Assembly (NCBI RefSeq): GCF_013184745.1 | Contig: NZ_JAATVU010000019.1 | Location: 44,289-108,288 of the forward strand | DNA length: 64,000 nt | Origin: Mangrovicoccus sp. HB161399 | Lineage (GTDB): Bacteria > Pseudomonadota > Alphaproteobacteria > Rhodobacterales > Rhodobacteraceae | Direction of reading: 5' to 3' | Shown here: in pieces, positions 1 to 15,000 of the stretch | Numbering within the stretch: position 1 is the first letter of the stretch | How the letters are laid out: every line of letters starts with the position of its first letter | Program-made: the position numbers and the translations under genes | The notes under the pieces: model-generated | Databases searched by the model: none | What the model was told of the DNA's origin: nothing | What the model saw: only the letters and a program-made list of their open reading frames with translations

Positions 1-3000
1 GCGGCCGCGAACTGCTCGTCATTGGTGGCGAGCCGGAACTCGGAGAAGGACGCCTCGCCCTGGATCACCGCCAGGCCAAAGCCGCCATCGACCAGCGCGG
101 CGTTGAAGCCATGCGACGCCACCTCGGTGCCGTTGACCGTGATGTCCAGCCCGGCGCCTTGGATCGACACCTTCAGCCGCACCGCCGATCCGTCGAGATC
201 GAGCGCATAGGCCGCGTCGATCACCTGGCCGTCATCCGGCGTGGCATGGCCGATGACCACGCGGTCATTGACCGTGTCGAGCGCGACGAACTTGTAGTCG
301 AGCGCGTCGTAGCGGTCGAAGACGAAGCCCGCCATGCCGTCGGTTTCGATGTCGACCTCCATCTCGAGGATCGAGTTGGTGAGGATCGAGACCCCCAGAT
401 CGACGGTCTGCACCGCAGGCGCGGTCCCCATGGCCGTGCCCGTCAGGGTGCCCGAGGCCTCGACCCATTCGGAGGACTGGACCACCCGCGGCAGCTCGGC
501 CACCGGCGGCAGGAAGTCGTCTGTCTCCTCCAGCGTCCAGTCGGGCGGCAGGATCTGCACCTTGAAGTTGTCGACCCGCCCTTTCGAGCCGTCCATCGCC
601 ACCCCGACCATGCCGCGCGCCATCGGGATCGGATCGCCGTAGACATCGAGCCGCGCCGCGTAGGTGTAGTCGAAGAAGTTCACGTCCTGGATCGCGACGG
701 TGACATTGCTGCCGTTCACCGCGACCGTGACCCGGTAGGTCTCGTTCGGCTTGATCTGCACCGGCTTGTTCGACTGGCGGACATAGTGCCAGCCGGTCTC
801 GTCGACATAGCCCATGACGATCTTGTTGTTGGAGATGTCGATCCCCGCGAACTTGAAGTCATTGTCGCTGTAGTAGTCGAACACCGCATAGGCATTGGCC
901 TTCCAGCCCCTGATCGGCTTGTCGATGTTCACGTCGCAGACGATCTCGAAGTAGCTGGGCTTGTAGTCGTCGAGCAGGAACACCGCCGAGGCCACGTCGT
1001 CGGAGGTCGCAGAGGAGATCTCCAGCGCGCCGCCGGTCGCCGTGAAGTTGCCGCGATCCACCGCGAAGCCGTCGCCGGAGCGGTCGTTGAAGTCGGCCGT
1101 CCGCAGAATGTCGCGGGCGCCGCCGGGGATGTTGCCGGCCTGCGGATCGGTGGGCGGGCCGGACTGGTCCTGCCAGAAGCCGTGGTCGCGCTGCGTCACC
1201 AGGCCGATCTCGCCATGCGGGTTGCCCTGCTTCTGGATCACCGCCGAATAGCGGCTGTCCTGGGTCGCCGTCAGCCCGCCGACATCCGCCGTGCGGGTCA
1301 TGTCGACCCCGTCGCTGGCCGCCTGGGCCGTCAGGAAGTCCCACAGCTGCGGCGGCACCTGGCGGCTGACCGTCGCGATGCCGAAGGGCGCGAAGGGCAC
1401 GATGTAGCTGTTGAACTCGCCCAGATGGTCGATCAGCCGGTCGCCGCCCGTGTTGCCGATCAGGATGTCCAGACCGGCCCCGCCGAAGACGCGGTCCTCC
1501 CAGGTGTAATGCGTCTCGGGCGTGTCGTTCAGGCCCATGTCGCCGCCCTCGCCGTCGGGATCGTCGGCCGTGCCGAAGGTCCCGTCGTCATAGGAGGTGC
1601 CCGGACCGCCCAACACGTCGTCGGCATTCATCAGGTCGTTGCCGAAGCCGCCGTAGATATGGTCGCGCCCGGTGCCGCCGACAATCCAGTCATTGCCCAT
1701 GTCGCCGAAGATCCGGTCGTCGCCGTCGCTCTGGACGACGCGCTCGGAGCCAAGCACCGGGTCGCCGTTCGGCTCGAACTCGGTGATGCCCGAGAGCGAC
1801 AGGCCCTCGTTGTCATAGGCATTGAGGAAGTACTGGCGGAACAGCTTCGGATCGTCCGATCCCTGCAAGTCGCCGTTCACGTCCAGATAGGTGCCCTTCC
1901 ACAGCGTGCCGTCGTCGTTGAACAGGATCACGCGGCGCGGGTCGTACTCGTCATAGAGGTAGAACTCACCGGTGCGTTGCTGGACCGGGGTCGGCTCGTT
2001 CCAATGGTCCTCGCCGGTGCCGAAGAGCAGGATGTTGCCCGGATTCCAGGGCCGGGTGAAGTCGGTGCGGACCAGCACCATCTCGTCCGTGCCCGGATTG
2101 TCGGGATTGAGCTCATCGTCTTCGAGGAAGGCGCTGTTCTGCGGCAAGTCGCCGGAGAACCAGACCATGTAGCTGTCGTAGAGCGCCTCCTGGCCGCCGA
2201 TCGCGTCGTCGCCCGATCCGCCGTGCAGGAAGTCGTCGCCGAGCCCGCCGAAGATCACGTCATCGGCGAATTTCGGATCATGCGACACCGGGTTGGCCGA
2301 TGTCACCGGATCGATCGAGCTGTCGATGATGTCGAAGGGGCTGAGATCAACCGACTTGACCATTTCGCCCGCGCGGTTGAGCAGCGCGCGCTGCACCTGG
2401 CCGGGGGTGTAGGCCTCCTCGTTGAGCACGTTGCCCTGGCTGGTGCGGCTGTCCGGATCGGCGTTCAGCAGGCTCCAGATGCCGAACAACTCCTCGGCAT
2501 ATTCCGTGCCGTAATTGCCGAAGCTGCGGGTATTGCCCTTCAGGCTGACCTGGCCGTCGCTGCTCAGACCGGTATTGCGGCTGGTGAAGATGCGGCCGTC
2601 ATCGCCGATCACCCCGTCATTGCCGGTGCCGCCCGAGATCCAGTCATTGCCCCAGCCGCCGACGATGTCGTCATGGTCGGCATCGCCGTAGACGATGTCG
2701 TCGCCGCCGCCGCCATAGGCGATGTCGTCGCCCGTGCCGCCGTGGATCTCGTCCCCGCCGCCGATGTCGGTCAGCGACCAGAAACCGAAGGTCGACCGCC
2801 ACAGGTCGCCGCCCTCGGGCACCGCCACGTTCTTGTCGAGCGTGATGTCGGTCTCAAGGTCGAACTTGCCGAGATTGCCGGACACGCCGTCGCTGCCGGC
2901 ATAGTCCGGACCGCCCGCCGAGTAGTCGAGCAGCGTGACGCCGCGGACGATGATCCGCTCGCCGCCCTCGCCGTTGTAGCCGGTGTCGCGGACATTGGGG

Positions 3001-6000
3001 TTGACGGCGGTGCCGGTCAGCTCCTCGAACTCGCCGATATTGGTGTCGTAATTGTAGGCCAGGTATAGCCCGCCGGACATGAAGGCCTGTCCGTCGATCA
3101 CCGAAAGCGTCGAACGGGTCAGGTACTTGGCAGCATAGGCGTCGATGTCGGGATCCTGATAGATCAGGCCTTCGGGACCATAGCTGCCGCTGTCGATGTC
3201 ATTCGTGCCGTCGGCATAGGTGTCGAGCACGTCGATGCCGTTGATGCCGACGATCCGGATGATGTCGCCGTTGTCGCCGAGGATGACATCCGCATCGCGG
3301 GCGTTGCGGCCGGAACCGACTTCAACGGTGTCGTCGCCGAGCGTGCCGTCCGCCTCGTCGGTGACGATCCCGACCTCGAAACCGGCCGTTCCGTCATCGG
3401 CCGCCCGTTCGTCGTTGCGGTCGGTACGGGCGCCGGTGCCGCCGAACAGCATGTCCTCGCCGTCGGGGCGCAGATCGGCATCTACCAGCCCGAAGAAGCT
3501 CGAGGAGCCGCCGACGATGTCGTCCTGGCCGAGGCCGCCGAACACCGTGTCGCAGCCGCCGCCGCCCTCGATGTAGTCGTTGCCGTCGGTGGACTCGTCG
3601 CCCTCGGTGGCCGCCACGATCTTCAGCGCTCCCACCGGATCGGCGATCGTCCCGTCCTCGTCGAGCGCAGGCAGTTCGCGCGCCGCGCTGACATAGCGCT
3701 CGGGCACAATCAGCCCGCCGTAATGGGGGTTCTCGGCATCGTCGCCGACCGCGGTGCCGTCGCCCTTGGTCGCCACGGCGCCGCGGATGGTGCCGTCGCC
3801 CTGGATGATGTCGTTGCCGAGCTGGCCGAAGATCTGGTCGTGGCCCGCGCCGCCGGCAAGGTAGTCGTTGCCGAAGGAGCCGGAGCCCGTCTTGCCCTCC
3901 TGGACGTCGAAGCTGTGGTACTCGGCATAGTCGATCTCGTATTCGGTCCACCAGCCGGGCCCGTTCGGATCGCGGTAGTCGCGCGCCACCGGGTTGCCCT
4001 CGCTGTCGAGCGTCACCATCAGAACGCCGCTGTTCGGGCCGGTCGTGCTCTGCTCGTCATAGCCCGCCGACAGGTCCCTGTCCGAGCGCGAGTACATCAG
4101 CGTCCCTGCCAGCGTCTGGAAGCGCAGCGAGGTGATGATGCCGCCCTCGATGCCGCCGCGCCGCTTCAGGTTGACGTTGTCGCCGAAGATCAGGTCGTCG
4201 CCTTCGCCGCCGTCGAGCATGTCATTGCCCGCGCCGCCGATCATGACGTCGTCGACCTCCGAGCCGAAGACCGTGTCGTCGCCGCCGGTCTGCGGCTCGA
4301 CGGAATTGATCTCCAGCACGGAGCCCAGGAAGGTCATCTGGATCTTCTGCGGGATGCCCGCATGGACCGTCTCGCCCAGGTAGTCGAGGCCGACCGGATC
4401 GGGCAGGTTCGGATCGATCACGAACTGGACCACCTCGCCATGGTCGCCGAAGATGATGTCCGGCGTGCCGTCCTCGGTGCCCGAGCCGTTGCCTTCGATC
4501 ACGTCGTCGCCCGCCCCCGGCACCGCGCCGTAGAGCGCGAACTGGGCGGCGCGGGTCGCCGGATCATAGGCGCGGTTGCCCAGCAGATCCGCCACCGCGC
4601 TGCCCGCCGAGGGATCGAGCGAGCTGTCGCCGCGCGGCGCCGAGGGATCGATCGACGGCATCGGCGAGAGGTTCACCGTCGCCACGGTCAGCGCGCGGGT
4701 CAGGATGTTCACGTTGAACCCGCTGTCGCCGTAGATGTGGTCGGTGCCGCGCTGGCCGATGATGATGTCGTCGCCCGAGCCGCCCGCCAGGTGGTCGCCG
4801 GTCTGCGAGCCGATGATCAGGTCGTTGCCCATGCCGCCATAGACGGTCAGGCCCACCGAGATCGCAGTCGCCGCGTCCGCGTCATCCGCGAACAGCGCCG
4901 AGGCGTCGATGATGTCGTTGCCGTGCAGGTCGAACGGATTGGCCAGCGCGAAGACCCATTCGTCATCCTCGTTCTCGGCATCGGGCAGATGCGGGAAGGG
5001 ATCGAAGGGCTTCTCGCCGAATTCCAGCCCCAGCCGGTTCGACGGATTGCCGGAATACCACACGCCGTCCTGGCTGGTGTCGCCGTAGATCACCAGCGGG
5101 CTGTCCGGACCGGCACCGCCATTGACCTTGAAGTAGTCGCCGCCCACGCGCTGCCCGCCGGAGCGGGTCTCGTCATAGGTGGAGATCCGCAGCGTGGCGG
5201 TGCCGTCGGCATCCGCGCAGTCGCCGAGCGCCGCGTTCAGCAGCTGCAGCTCCGCGCCGTCGATCGCCGCGATCTGGAAGCCGCCCGGACGGCCCTCGAT
5301 GAAGAGCACGCCGCCCTCGAGATAGCCGAGACCCTCCCAGGTCTTGTCCGCATCGTCGCCAATCAGCGTGACGTAGGTCTCGATCGTAGCGCCGCGTTCC
5401 AGGACCTCGATGCGGACATCGAGCACTTCGCTGGTCTCGAAGGCCTCGGCGACGCTCAGCAGCATTTCCTGGCCGGTGAAGCCGGTGTATTCCACCGCGC
5501 CGCCGGCGGCGAGCGGATCGCTCAGAACCAGCACGGCCCCCTTGCCCCAGCTGGCAAAGGGCGGCGGATCCATCGGATCCGGGAAATAGGCCGACTGGTC
5601 GGCATCGACGATGCCGAGGATCTCGCGGGTATGGGTCTCGCCGCCCAGCTGGACGATCTGGCCGACCTCGAAGCCCGCCTCGTCGAAGCCGCGCCCGTCG
5701 GTGCGGGTCAGCAGGTTGTCCCCGCCCGTGGCGAAGTCATAGGTCGCCAGCGAGTTGACGTAGAGGTTGCCGCCGCCATGCAGCACGGTCAGCCCGCCAT
5801 GTTCGCCCTGGACCCAGAAGGCGGCAGTCAGCGCGCCGTCGGACAGGCCCTCGCCCTCCACCTCGATCGTGTCGCCCTCGACCGAGAGGATGCGGAATTC
5901 CTGCCGGTCCGCGCCGATGCCGATCTGCAGCAGGTGGCCTTCGAGGAAGCCCGCCGCCTCCCAGTCGGCAGCCGGGCGGTCGCCGGTCTGGACCTGGCCG

Positions 6001-9000
6001 TTCCAGACGATCCTAGTGCCGACCTGGTCCTCGGGACTGTCCTCGTCCTTCAGGAAGACCTCGGTCTCGAGCACCTCGAACACCTCCTGGTCGACCGCCG
6101 TCAGCAGGTCGTCGCCCGAAGGATTGATGTTGTCCGGCAGTTCGGTGGTGTCGAGGATCAGCAGCGAGTTGTCGTTCGGATCGCGGTAGGGTTCGCCGGT
6201 CTCCGGATCGATGATCGGGTCGCCGAATTCGTCGAAATAGGCGATGCGGTCCTCGATCGCGATAATGCGTCCGATGGAGGTTATCCCGCCGTTCAAGTAG
6301 ACATCCTGCCCGACGAGGAAGCCCTGCGATTTCCAGTCGAAGCCTTCGCGCGTGATCATCAGCTTGCCGGAGATGTCCGGAAGATCCGGATCGGCGGCAT
6401 AGGCATCGACGAGGAAACCGTAGTCGGTGCCGTCGAAACCGCCGGTGACGGCGCTGTCCCAGTTCTCGACGAAGTCGAACTCGTTCTGGGCCTGGACGAA
6501 GGGCGCCGGGTTCAGCGTGCCGTCCACCGTCAGGTCGTCATTGCCGACGCCGAGCATCACGTTGACCACCTCGATGGTCGAGACCTCGGAGTCGTTGGTC
6601 ACCCCGGAGGATCCGAAATTGACCTTGCCGAAGCTGATGCCGCCCGGATAGCTCAGGCTCACCGGACCCTGGCCTTCAGCGCCCTCGCCGAACAGCGGAC
6701 CCGTCACGAAGGGGAAGGTCAGGTCCGGACCCATGCCGAAGCCCGAAAGCGTCGTCTCGGTCATCACGCCGGAACCGTCCGCCTGCGAGCCGTCATTGAA
6801 GATGTTGAGCACGTCGATCTGCTGGCTCTCCGGAGCCTGGGTGCCGATGGCGATCAGGAACTCGTCTGTCTCGCCGGGCAGCTTGACGCCGTTGGTCAGC
6901 GACCGGTCGGCCCCCGAGGGCCCGCCTTCCACGGCCAGCGGACCGCGGATGTTCGACAGGCGATGCGCCTTGACGGGGAAGATCTTCACCCCTTCGCGGG
7001 TCGTCGGCACGTCGTAATAGGGATCGGCGGTCAGCTCGACGGTCTGGAACTGGTAGTAATCCGACGCGTCGAAGGTGGCCTGGACGGCGATGCGGTTGAT
7101 CTCCACCTGGACCGGCGAGCCGCCGGTGAGCCAGCCGGCCGCCGCGAGGGCGTCGTTGGTCTCGAAGGTGAATTGCATCGTGTGGTCCTTGGAGACGTTG
7201 AAGCCCCGGATCAGCGCGATCTTGGCATCGACATAGGTGCTGCGTGTGGCGTCGCTGAGATCGAAGATCCGCACCCGCATGCCCTCGACGAAATTCTCGC
7301 CGAGGAAGCCCTGCACATCGTAGTTGTCGTAATCCTCCAGCAGCGCCAGGCTGTCGGGATCGTTGACGTCGATATCCAGCGGATCGAAATCGACGAAGGC
7401 CTCGGTGCGGATCAGCTGGTCGGACCCGTCATCGGCGGTGGCATAGACCACCTCGCCCGACCAGATCTCGGACTCGATCATCCGCGACAGGATCACCTGT
7501 TCGACGCCTTCATGTTCGCCGGGGACGGGGGGGATCGCATCCGACCCAGCATGCTCGGTGACGACGAGGATCTTGTCGGAAACGCTTGCGACTTCCAAGG
7601 TGACGCCGTCGAATGCGCCGATCCCCGAATTGCCGATCTCGATCAGGTCGCCCGCGGCCCAGCCTTCGGAGAGGAAGCTCCCCAGATCCGAGACGCCCGT
7701 ACGGGTCAGGCTCATGTTGGTGCCAGTGCCATCCCAGGCGATATCCAGCGTGCCCGAGAAGGCCTGCACCGGGCGGAGTCCGCCTATGGTCTGGTAGTCG
7801 CCCGCGGCGATCTCTTCCGATGCCTGCCGGATGCCGTCGCCATTGGCGTCGATCCAGGTCACGTCGGCCAGCCCGTCCGTGAGCACCGAGACCGTCACAG
7901 GCGCGCCCGGCTCCTGGGTCAGGCGCAGCTTGTAGCTGTCGGATTGCGGCGAGCCCGCGTCGGAGATGATCCGCGCATACTGCCCGGCGCCGTCCGAGAG
8001 CCCGCCGCCCGCGACGGTGATCGCGTCGCCTGCAACCGTGGCGATGGTGCGGGTGCCCGCGAAGATCGACGAGCCCTCGATGGTAATCGTGTCGCCGACA
8101 TCGAAGCCTTCCGCTTTCCAGTCGAAGCCGTCCTCCAGCGCGGTGATGGTATTGCCGCCGGTGACGTCGAAGATGCCGCCGGTGGCCGTGGCGGGCACCA
8201 GCACGGTGTCTCGGCCCGATTCCAGCACGACCGAACCGGGCGTGTCGTCGTCGATCACCTCGACATCGAGAATGCCCGTGCCCGAGCGCAGGTTCGGGAA
8301 GGCGTAGTCGCCGTCAATGCCGTTCGAGTCGTCGGAGACTTCCTCGCCCGCGGCCAGGGTCCGGGTCGCGGTGGCGCCGGCGAAGGTGCCGGTGGCCACC
8401 CCGGCCGAGGACAGGTCGAGCAGCGCGGTGTAGCCCGCATCCTCGAAGCCCACGATCAGTTCCGAGCCGAGCCCGGTGATGCCCGTGATGTCGATGGTCT
8501 CGGCGCCGAAGCCCGAAGCCACCCAGCCCAGCGAAGACAGCGACAGCTTGACCTTGGACACGCCGCCGTCATCCCACTCGCCGACCGTCAGGCCGGTCAG
8601 GGTCTCCAGGTTCTGGCCGAAGCTCAGCACCGCCGTCTGCGGATCCTCGCGGATGCCGTCCTGCAGCGGCGTGATGCCGATCGCCACCGGGCTGTCCCAG
8701 TTGGCCGAGGTGAAGACGATGGTGCCGGTCAGCGGGTCGAACCGGCCGCCGCCGCCCAGGTCGGACAGGGTGAAGCCCTTGTCGGCCAGGTCGACCAGCT
8801 CGGGATTGCCGGTGAAGTCGCCGAGATTGACCTTCACGACCACCTGGTCGCCCGGCTCCACCTCCTTCGACAGCTGGACGATCACCGCGTCGGAATAGCC
8901 GGTGGTGGCATCGCCCTCGATCACCAGCGTGCGGCCGTCCTCCTCGTAGCCCGCCTGGACGTTGCCGGACCCGTCGAAGGTCAGGCTGTCCGGGTCGACC

Positions 9001-12000
9001 TCGGTCACCAGAACGCCGGGCGTGTCGTTGTCGCGCAGCTCGACCTCGACATTGCGCACGTCGACCGCGTCGTAGTCGGCGGCGTTCGAGATCACCGAAT
9101 GCTGCACGGTGACGACCCGGTCGCCCTCGGCGCGGGCATCGTCCACCGCCCACAGATAGACTTCCTGCCCGGTGTCCCAGTTGGAGGCGTTGAAGACCAG
9201 CGTCACGGCACGGTTGGCGACAAAGCCGTCCACGCCCTCGTAGGTCACCGGCCGCAGGAAGGCCTCGTCGGCCTCGGTGCCGCTTTCCAGGTAGTCCACG
9301 CCGAAGATGTCGGCATTGCCCCAGGTCGTGCCGGTCGGATACTCGGTCACCCCTGCCGGGCTGAGCCGCGACACCCACAGCGAGTCCCCCGCCCCGTTGG
9401 GCAGCGGCGCCGGGTTGGCGAAGCTGTCGTCGCGCTCTTCCTGCGGCGAGCGGGCGGCGGAGACGGTGACGTAGACCACTTCGCTGCCGGTCAGCTTGCG
9501 CGCCAGCCGCACGCTGTAGCTGTCGACCGACAGGCCGCCGGTCCCGCCCTCGCGCACCGCGGTGAAGCCGTCGGCCCCCTCGTCGATCACCACGAGGCCC
9601 TCGCCGTCGCGGGCGACGTTGTAGTCGAGCCCGTCGACCACCAGACCGTCGTAGAAGATGTCGTCGGACTGGACCAAGTGGTCCGCTGCGCCCGAGACGC
9701 CCTCCAGCTCGCGGGTGATGATGTCCTCCTGGACGTCGCCCGCGACGTTGATGATGTCGGAGCCGAGCCCGCCGATCACCCGGTAGGCCACGCCGAAGGC
9801 GGTGGACTGGACATAGAACTTGTCGTCGCCCTCGAGCCCGTCGACCTCGACCACCTCCACGGTGGAGTAGCGGACGTTCAGGCCCGCGCCGAAGATGCCC
9901 TTGTCGGTGATGGCGATGTCGTCGGCGAATTCGGTGCCGAGGATCACCAGCTTGTCGAAGCCGGTGCCGCCCTCGACCGAGACCGGCGCGTTGATGTTGT
10001 AGCGCACCTCGTCCTGGCCGCCGCCGGCGCGGATGTCGGGCGCCTGCGCGACCGAGAATCCGAGTCCGATCTGCGGGGTGGCGACGCCTTCCTCGTCCAG
10101 CACGATCACGTCGTCGGTGGTGTCGCCCTGGGTCATGAAGAGATCGAGGAAGTTGATCCCGCCGTCGCCGTTGGTGTCGAAGATGTAGTCTGTCGCCCCG
10201 CCCATGCCCTTCGGCAGGCCGGCCGCCAGCGCGGCGCGGTAGGCGCCGACCGTGCCCGCGGTCACCTCGACGCCCAGCTCCTGAAGTTTCGCCAGCGTCA
10301 GGGTCTCGCCGCCGGCCCAGGTGGGCGCATTGCCGAAGAGCGCATCCTCGGGATCGCCGTCGATGCCGGTGCCCAGCACGAAATCCGGGCCCTCGACATA
10401 GTCCTGCGCCGCCGTCAGGACGTCACGGCCGACCTCGAGGTCGAGCACGTCGATCGTGCCGTCATTGTTCCAGTCGAAATCGGTCGTCGCCGAGATCGCG
10501 AAGGCGCGGACGATGAACAGGTCGTTGTCGTCGTCGCCCTCGAGCCGCAGCTCGGCCTGGTTGGAATAGACCCGGAAGGTGTCGTTGCCGGTGCCGCCCT
10601 GCGCCACGACGGGCGCCGAGCTGCCGCGGCTCAGCCAGCCGCGGGTGGTGGGCCGCAGGTCGACGAACTCGTCCTGCACCAGGAGGTTGCCATCCGCCAC
10701 GTTGCGGTTCGATCCGAAGATCTGGCCGATCTGGAAGGTGTCGTCGCCCGCGCCGCCGTCATAGGTGGCGATCACCGTCACGTCGTCGGAGAAGAACGCG
10801 TCGTCGCCGCCCTGCCCCTCGATGGTCAGCCGTCCGTTCAGCGCGGTGTCGTAGTTGATCCGCTGGACCTCGATGCTGTCCTCGTTGCCCGGCAGGATGT
10901 CCTCGTAGGGCTCCAGCGTGCCGTGCAGGATCGCGACATAGCCGGGGCGGTCCGCAGTCTCGTTCGGCAGGTAGGCGGCGGCGCGCATCAGGAAGATGTC
11001 GTCCGTGCCCTCCTGGTCGGCCGGCGCGTCGCGGCCGAAGATTGTCATCTCGTCGACGCCGTCATCCTCCTCGCCGGTATCCAGCACGTTGATGACGTAG
11101 TTGCGGGTATCCGGCCCCTGCGAGCCCAGGGTGTAGACTTCGTAGGTGTCGGTATCGGCCTGGCCGTCGAGCGTCAGCGTATGCTCGGCGATCACGTCCG
11201 CGGTCTCCGGGCCGGTGCGGGTCAGCGCATCCTGCAGGTAGTAGACGCGGAACAGGTCCTCTCCGTCATCGCCGGCGCTGACATTGGCCACGGGGCGCGA
11301 CTGGCTGCCGTAGGCACGGGTCTTCGACCCGAGGAACACGTAGCCGGCCGAGCCGATCAGCGTAGCCCCGGCAATGCCGGTCACGTCGCCGAAATTGATG
11401 ATGTCCTCGTCGGCGTTGCCGAAGATCTCGGTCAGGTAGACCGGCGCCGTCTCGGTGGGCACCGCGGTGCCCTGCTCTTCGCCGCCGAGATAGTCGCCGC
11501 CATCGGTCACCACCGCCCCGGCGATCAGCTCGCCGCGGATGACGATGTCGGCGCCGAAGCCGACATCGGTATCGGCCAGGAACGGACCGTCATCGACGAC
11601 GCGCGCGTCGCCGTAGAACTCGATCCCCTCCTCGGCCCAGCTGCGGGAATTCTGGTGCAGCGTGATGTCGTCGCCCGCGCGCACCTGGATGGCGCCCTGC
11701 TCGGCGAAGATCGTGCCATGCGCGATAACTCGCGGATTGTCGGCATGCTCCGTCGGCGCGGCGGTCGAGTCCTGCGCGAACTGGGCGATGCCCGAGGCCT
11801 TCAGCACGAAATTCGCGCTGCCCTCGGCGCCGCCCGGCGCGCCGTCCTCGCGGACGGTCAGGCGGATGTCGCCGGAATAGGCATGGGCATAGACCAGGTG
11901 CATCGCGCCAGCGGTCTCGGTGACGTAAATGTTCTGCGAGGCCTCCAGCGCCAGGTCGTCGATCGAGCCGGACTCGATGTTGTAGCGGCTGTTGACGTCC

Positions 12001-15000
12001 AGGTCGTTGGCGAACTCGCCGATCGAGCCGCCATGCGCGTCGATGTAGATCGACTGGGCGCGGACGTTCCAGATCGTGTCGTTGCGCGCGTCGATCACCG
12101 AGCCCGACTGGGTGCGCAGCCCGACATCGTCGCTGTCGAGGCTGCCCGCCGCCGCCCCGTCCGAGGTATTGGCGTCGCGCATGTCGATCGTGTGGATCCG
12201 CATGTCGCCGGACAGTTCGTCCAGCCAGACGCCGCCGCTGTCGGTCGAGGTCGTGTCGAAGACCCGCAGCACGCCGGTGGCGTTGTCGGTGCGCGCCACG
12301 TCGATTTCCAGCCAGGCATCGCGCTTGCCGACGCCGCCGGTGGCCTTTTGCACGCCGACGCTGGCCGTGACGTCCTCGGCATCCGGCAGCAGGTAGTAGG
12401 GGCCCGTGCCGGTCACCAGGTTGGTGCCCGCCTTCATCGTGATGTTGACGCCCGCGACATCGGCCTCGGCGGTGCTGCTTCCGGCCTCTTCGGTGAAGTT
12501 GCGGTTGTCGATGATCGCGGCCGGGGAATAGAGCAGGACATCGTCGTATTCCGAGCGGATCCGCTCCACCTGCATGTCGCCGGTCTTCTCGGTCAGCGTG
12601 ATGTAGCCGTTGGTCCAGAAGTCCAGGTCGCCGCCCGCGAGGATCTGCGTGATCCCGAGGATGTTGGTGCGCGGGGCGGAATTGTCCTGGGCATCCACCG
12701 CCTTGACGATGATGTTGCCGCCCGCGGTCACGCCCGGCTCGATCAGGTCGTCGGTCGCCTGCTCCGCGGCGCGGAAGCTGTAGAGGCTCCCGATCTCCGA
12801 GGGGGTGTCGGCATAGGCGCCTATGTACTTGTCCGGCGTCGGGAAGATGTCGGGCAGGAAGTAGACGACGTAGGGATTGTCGGGCAGCACCCCGCCGGCA
12901 TCGCCGGGATACTTGACCTGCACGCCGCCGCGCTTGCCGACATTGGTCTCGCGCACGGAGGTCTGCAGCAGCATGTTCACGTCGCCCGCGGCTTCCACCG
13001 CGTCGATCGTGACCATGTAGTTCGGATCGCCGCCGCCATGCGACACGGCGGAGCGGTGGCGGCCCAGGACATCCAGGTAGATGTCGTCGGCCGATTCCAC
13101 GTCGAAGCGGGTGACCGGGGTTAGCGAGTGGACGTTGGTGTCCGCCCCGGCCGTGGTCAGGTTGATCGCCTGGCCGGACAGAGCGTCTGCCTTGGTCTCT
13201 GCCAGCTGGATCGAGAGCCCGTCCTGCGAAAGGATGATGTAGTAGTTCTCGCCGCTGATCAGCCCGCCGAGCGGGGTTGCCGCCTCGTATTTCACCAGCT
13301 GCCCGGTGAAGAATGTGTTCTCGAAGGACAGCGTGATCGAGTCGTCGGCCAGGAAGACGCTGCGGCTCTGGAACTCGGTGCCCCGCGGCAGGTCGTCGGC
13401 ATCGACGATGTCGATGTTGATCCGCGCATTGGCCTCGCCGATCGTGCCGACGCCCTGGTCGAGCCCGCCATCGGCGACGTCATCGGTCTCCATGTGCAGG
13501 ATGTTGGTGCGGATCAGCGACTGGGCGCGGTTGCCCACCGCCAGGATGTCGCCGTCCTCGTTGTAGATCGAGGTCGTGCCGATCGGGTTCTCGATGATGC
13601 CGGTCAGCACCACGTCGCCGAGGCCGGTGTTCTCGATCACCACGAGGCTGGGTGCCACGTCGCGCTTCACGTTGAAGACGAGGTCGCGGTTGGCGGTGGC
13701 CGGATCGAGATAGGCGACCGGCGCGCGCTCGCCCAGCACGTTGATGTCCTGCAGCACAAGATCCAGGTCAGAGGCGTTGAAGATCCGCACCTGGGGCAGG
13801 CTGTCGCGCCACTCCCAGTACTTGGTCTCGGTGCCGGTGATCGAGTCCTTGGCCCGGATCACCACGTCGCCCGAGCCCTGGTTGACGATGTCCTGCACGT
13901 TGATCTGCGAGGAGGCCGACTTGATCTGCTGCCCGGCCGTGTCCTTCAGGCCCTCGTCGTCGATGATCTCGATATTGGTGGCCTCGACGATGTTGCCCTG
14001 GGTGTCGATGACCGCCGAGACTTCCAGGACGGGGATCTTGCCCGACAGGATCAGCACGTCGCTCTCGATGTCGACATTCTCGTTGCGGCTGGTGCTGGTG
14101 TCGCCGTGGCGGCCGCCGGAGGCCAGCGAGCGCTTCGACACGTCCGGATCGCGCACCGTGTTCGGATCCTCGCCGCCGGCCCGGATCAGGAAGGCCAGCC
14201 GGTCGGACTCGCTGTCCTCGCGCAGCGGCGTGTCGCCGTTCTCGCGCGGGCCCGCGGTGATCAGCGCATCGCTGCCCGAGGTGACGGTGGCGTCGAGCGA
14301 GGTCGTGATGTTCGCGTCCGCGCTGACCCAGCCGAAGAGGCCGGTGGAGCGGGCGAAGCTGCGCGCCCTCAGATAGACTTCCTCTGCCGGGGTCTGGGGA
14401 TCGCCGAAGACCGCGACGAAGTCGACGCCCTCGAAGCCGGTGATCTCGGCATCGTCGCCGACGATGATCCGGTGATGCCCGAAATAGTCGACGTCGGTGT
14501 CGTCCTCGCCCTCGGAATAGAAGCCCGCGCCCTTGGCCGAGCCCTCGGCATTGAGGTTGATCGAGGAGGTGCCGATGTCGATGGCGACGGTCGTGCCCTC
14601 GATGCTGGCGGTCTGGCCGATCGTGGCGGTCGCGGTCGAGACCTGGCCGTTGCGGCCCATCTCGATGTCGTTGAGCGAGCGCGCGTCGCCGCCGAAGCCC
14701 AGGCCGTTGGCCTCGGCCTTGCTGTCCACATCCGCCGAAATGTCGGCCGAGATGCGCACGTCGCCCTGGACCAGCACGTCGGCGGAGCTGCCGACGCCGA
14801 TGTCGACGTCATAGTCGATGTCGGTCCGCGCGGTGGCATCCGCCAGCCCGACGAAGCCGCCGGCCTTGGAGTAGGAGAAGACGTCGGAGCGGAAGAACGT
14901 GTCCGCGCTGACCGTCAGGTTGCCGCCGGCCCGGACGCGCACGTCGTCGCCCAGCGTGGCCTCGGCGATCGAGGTCTGGTTCGACCGCGCATCCGCGTCG

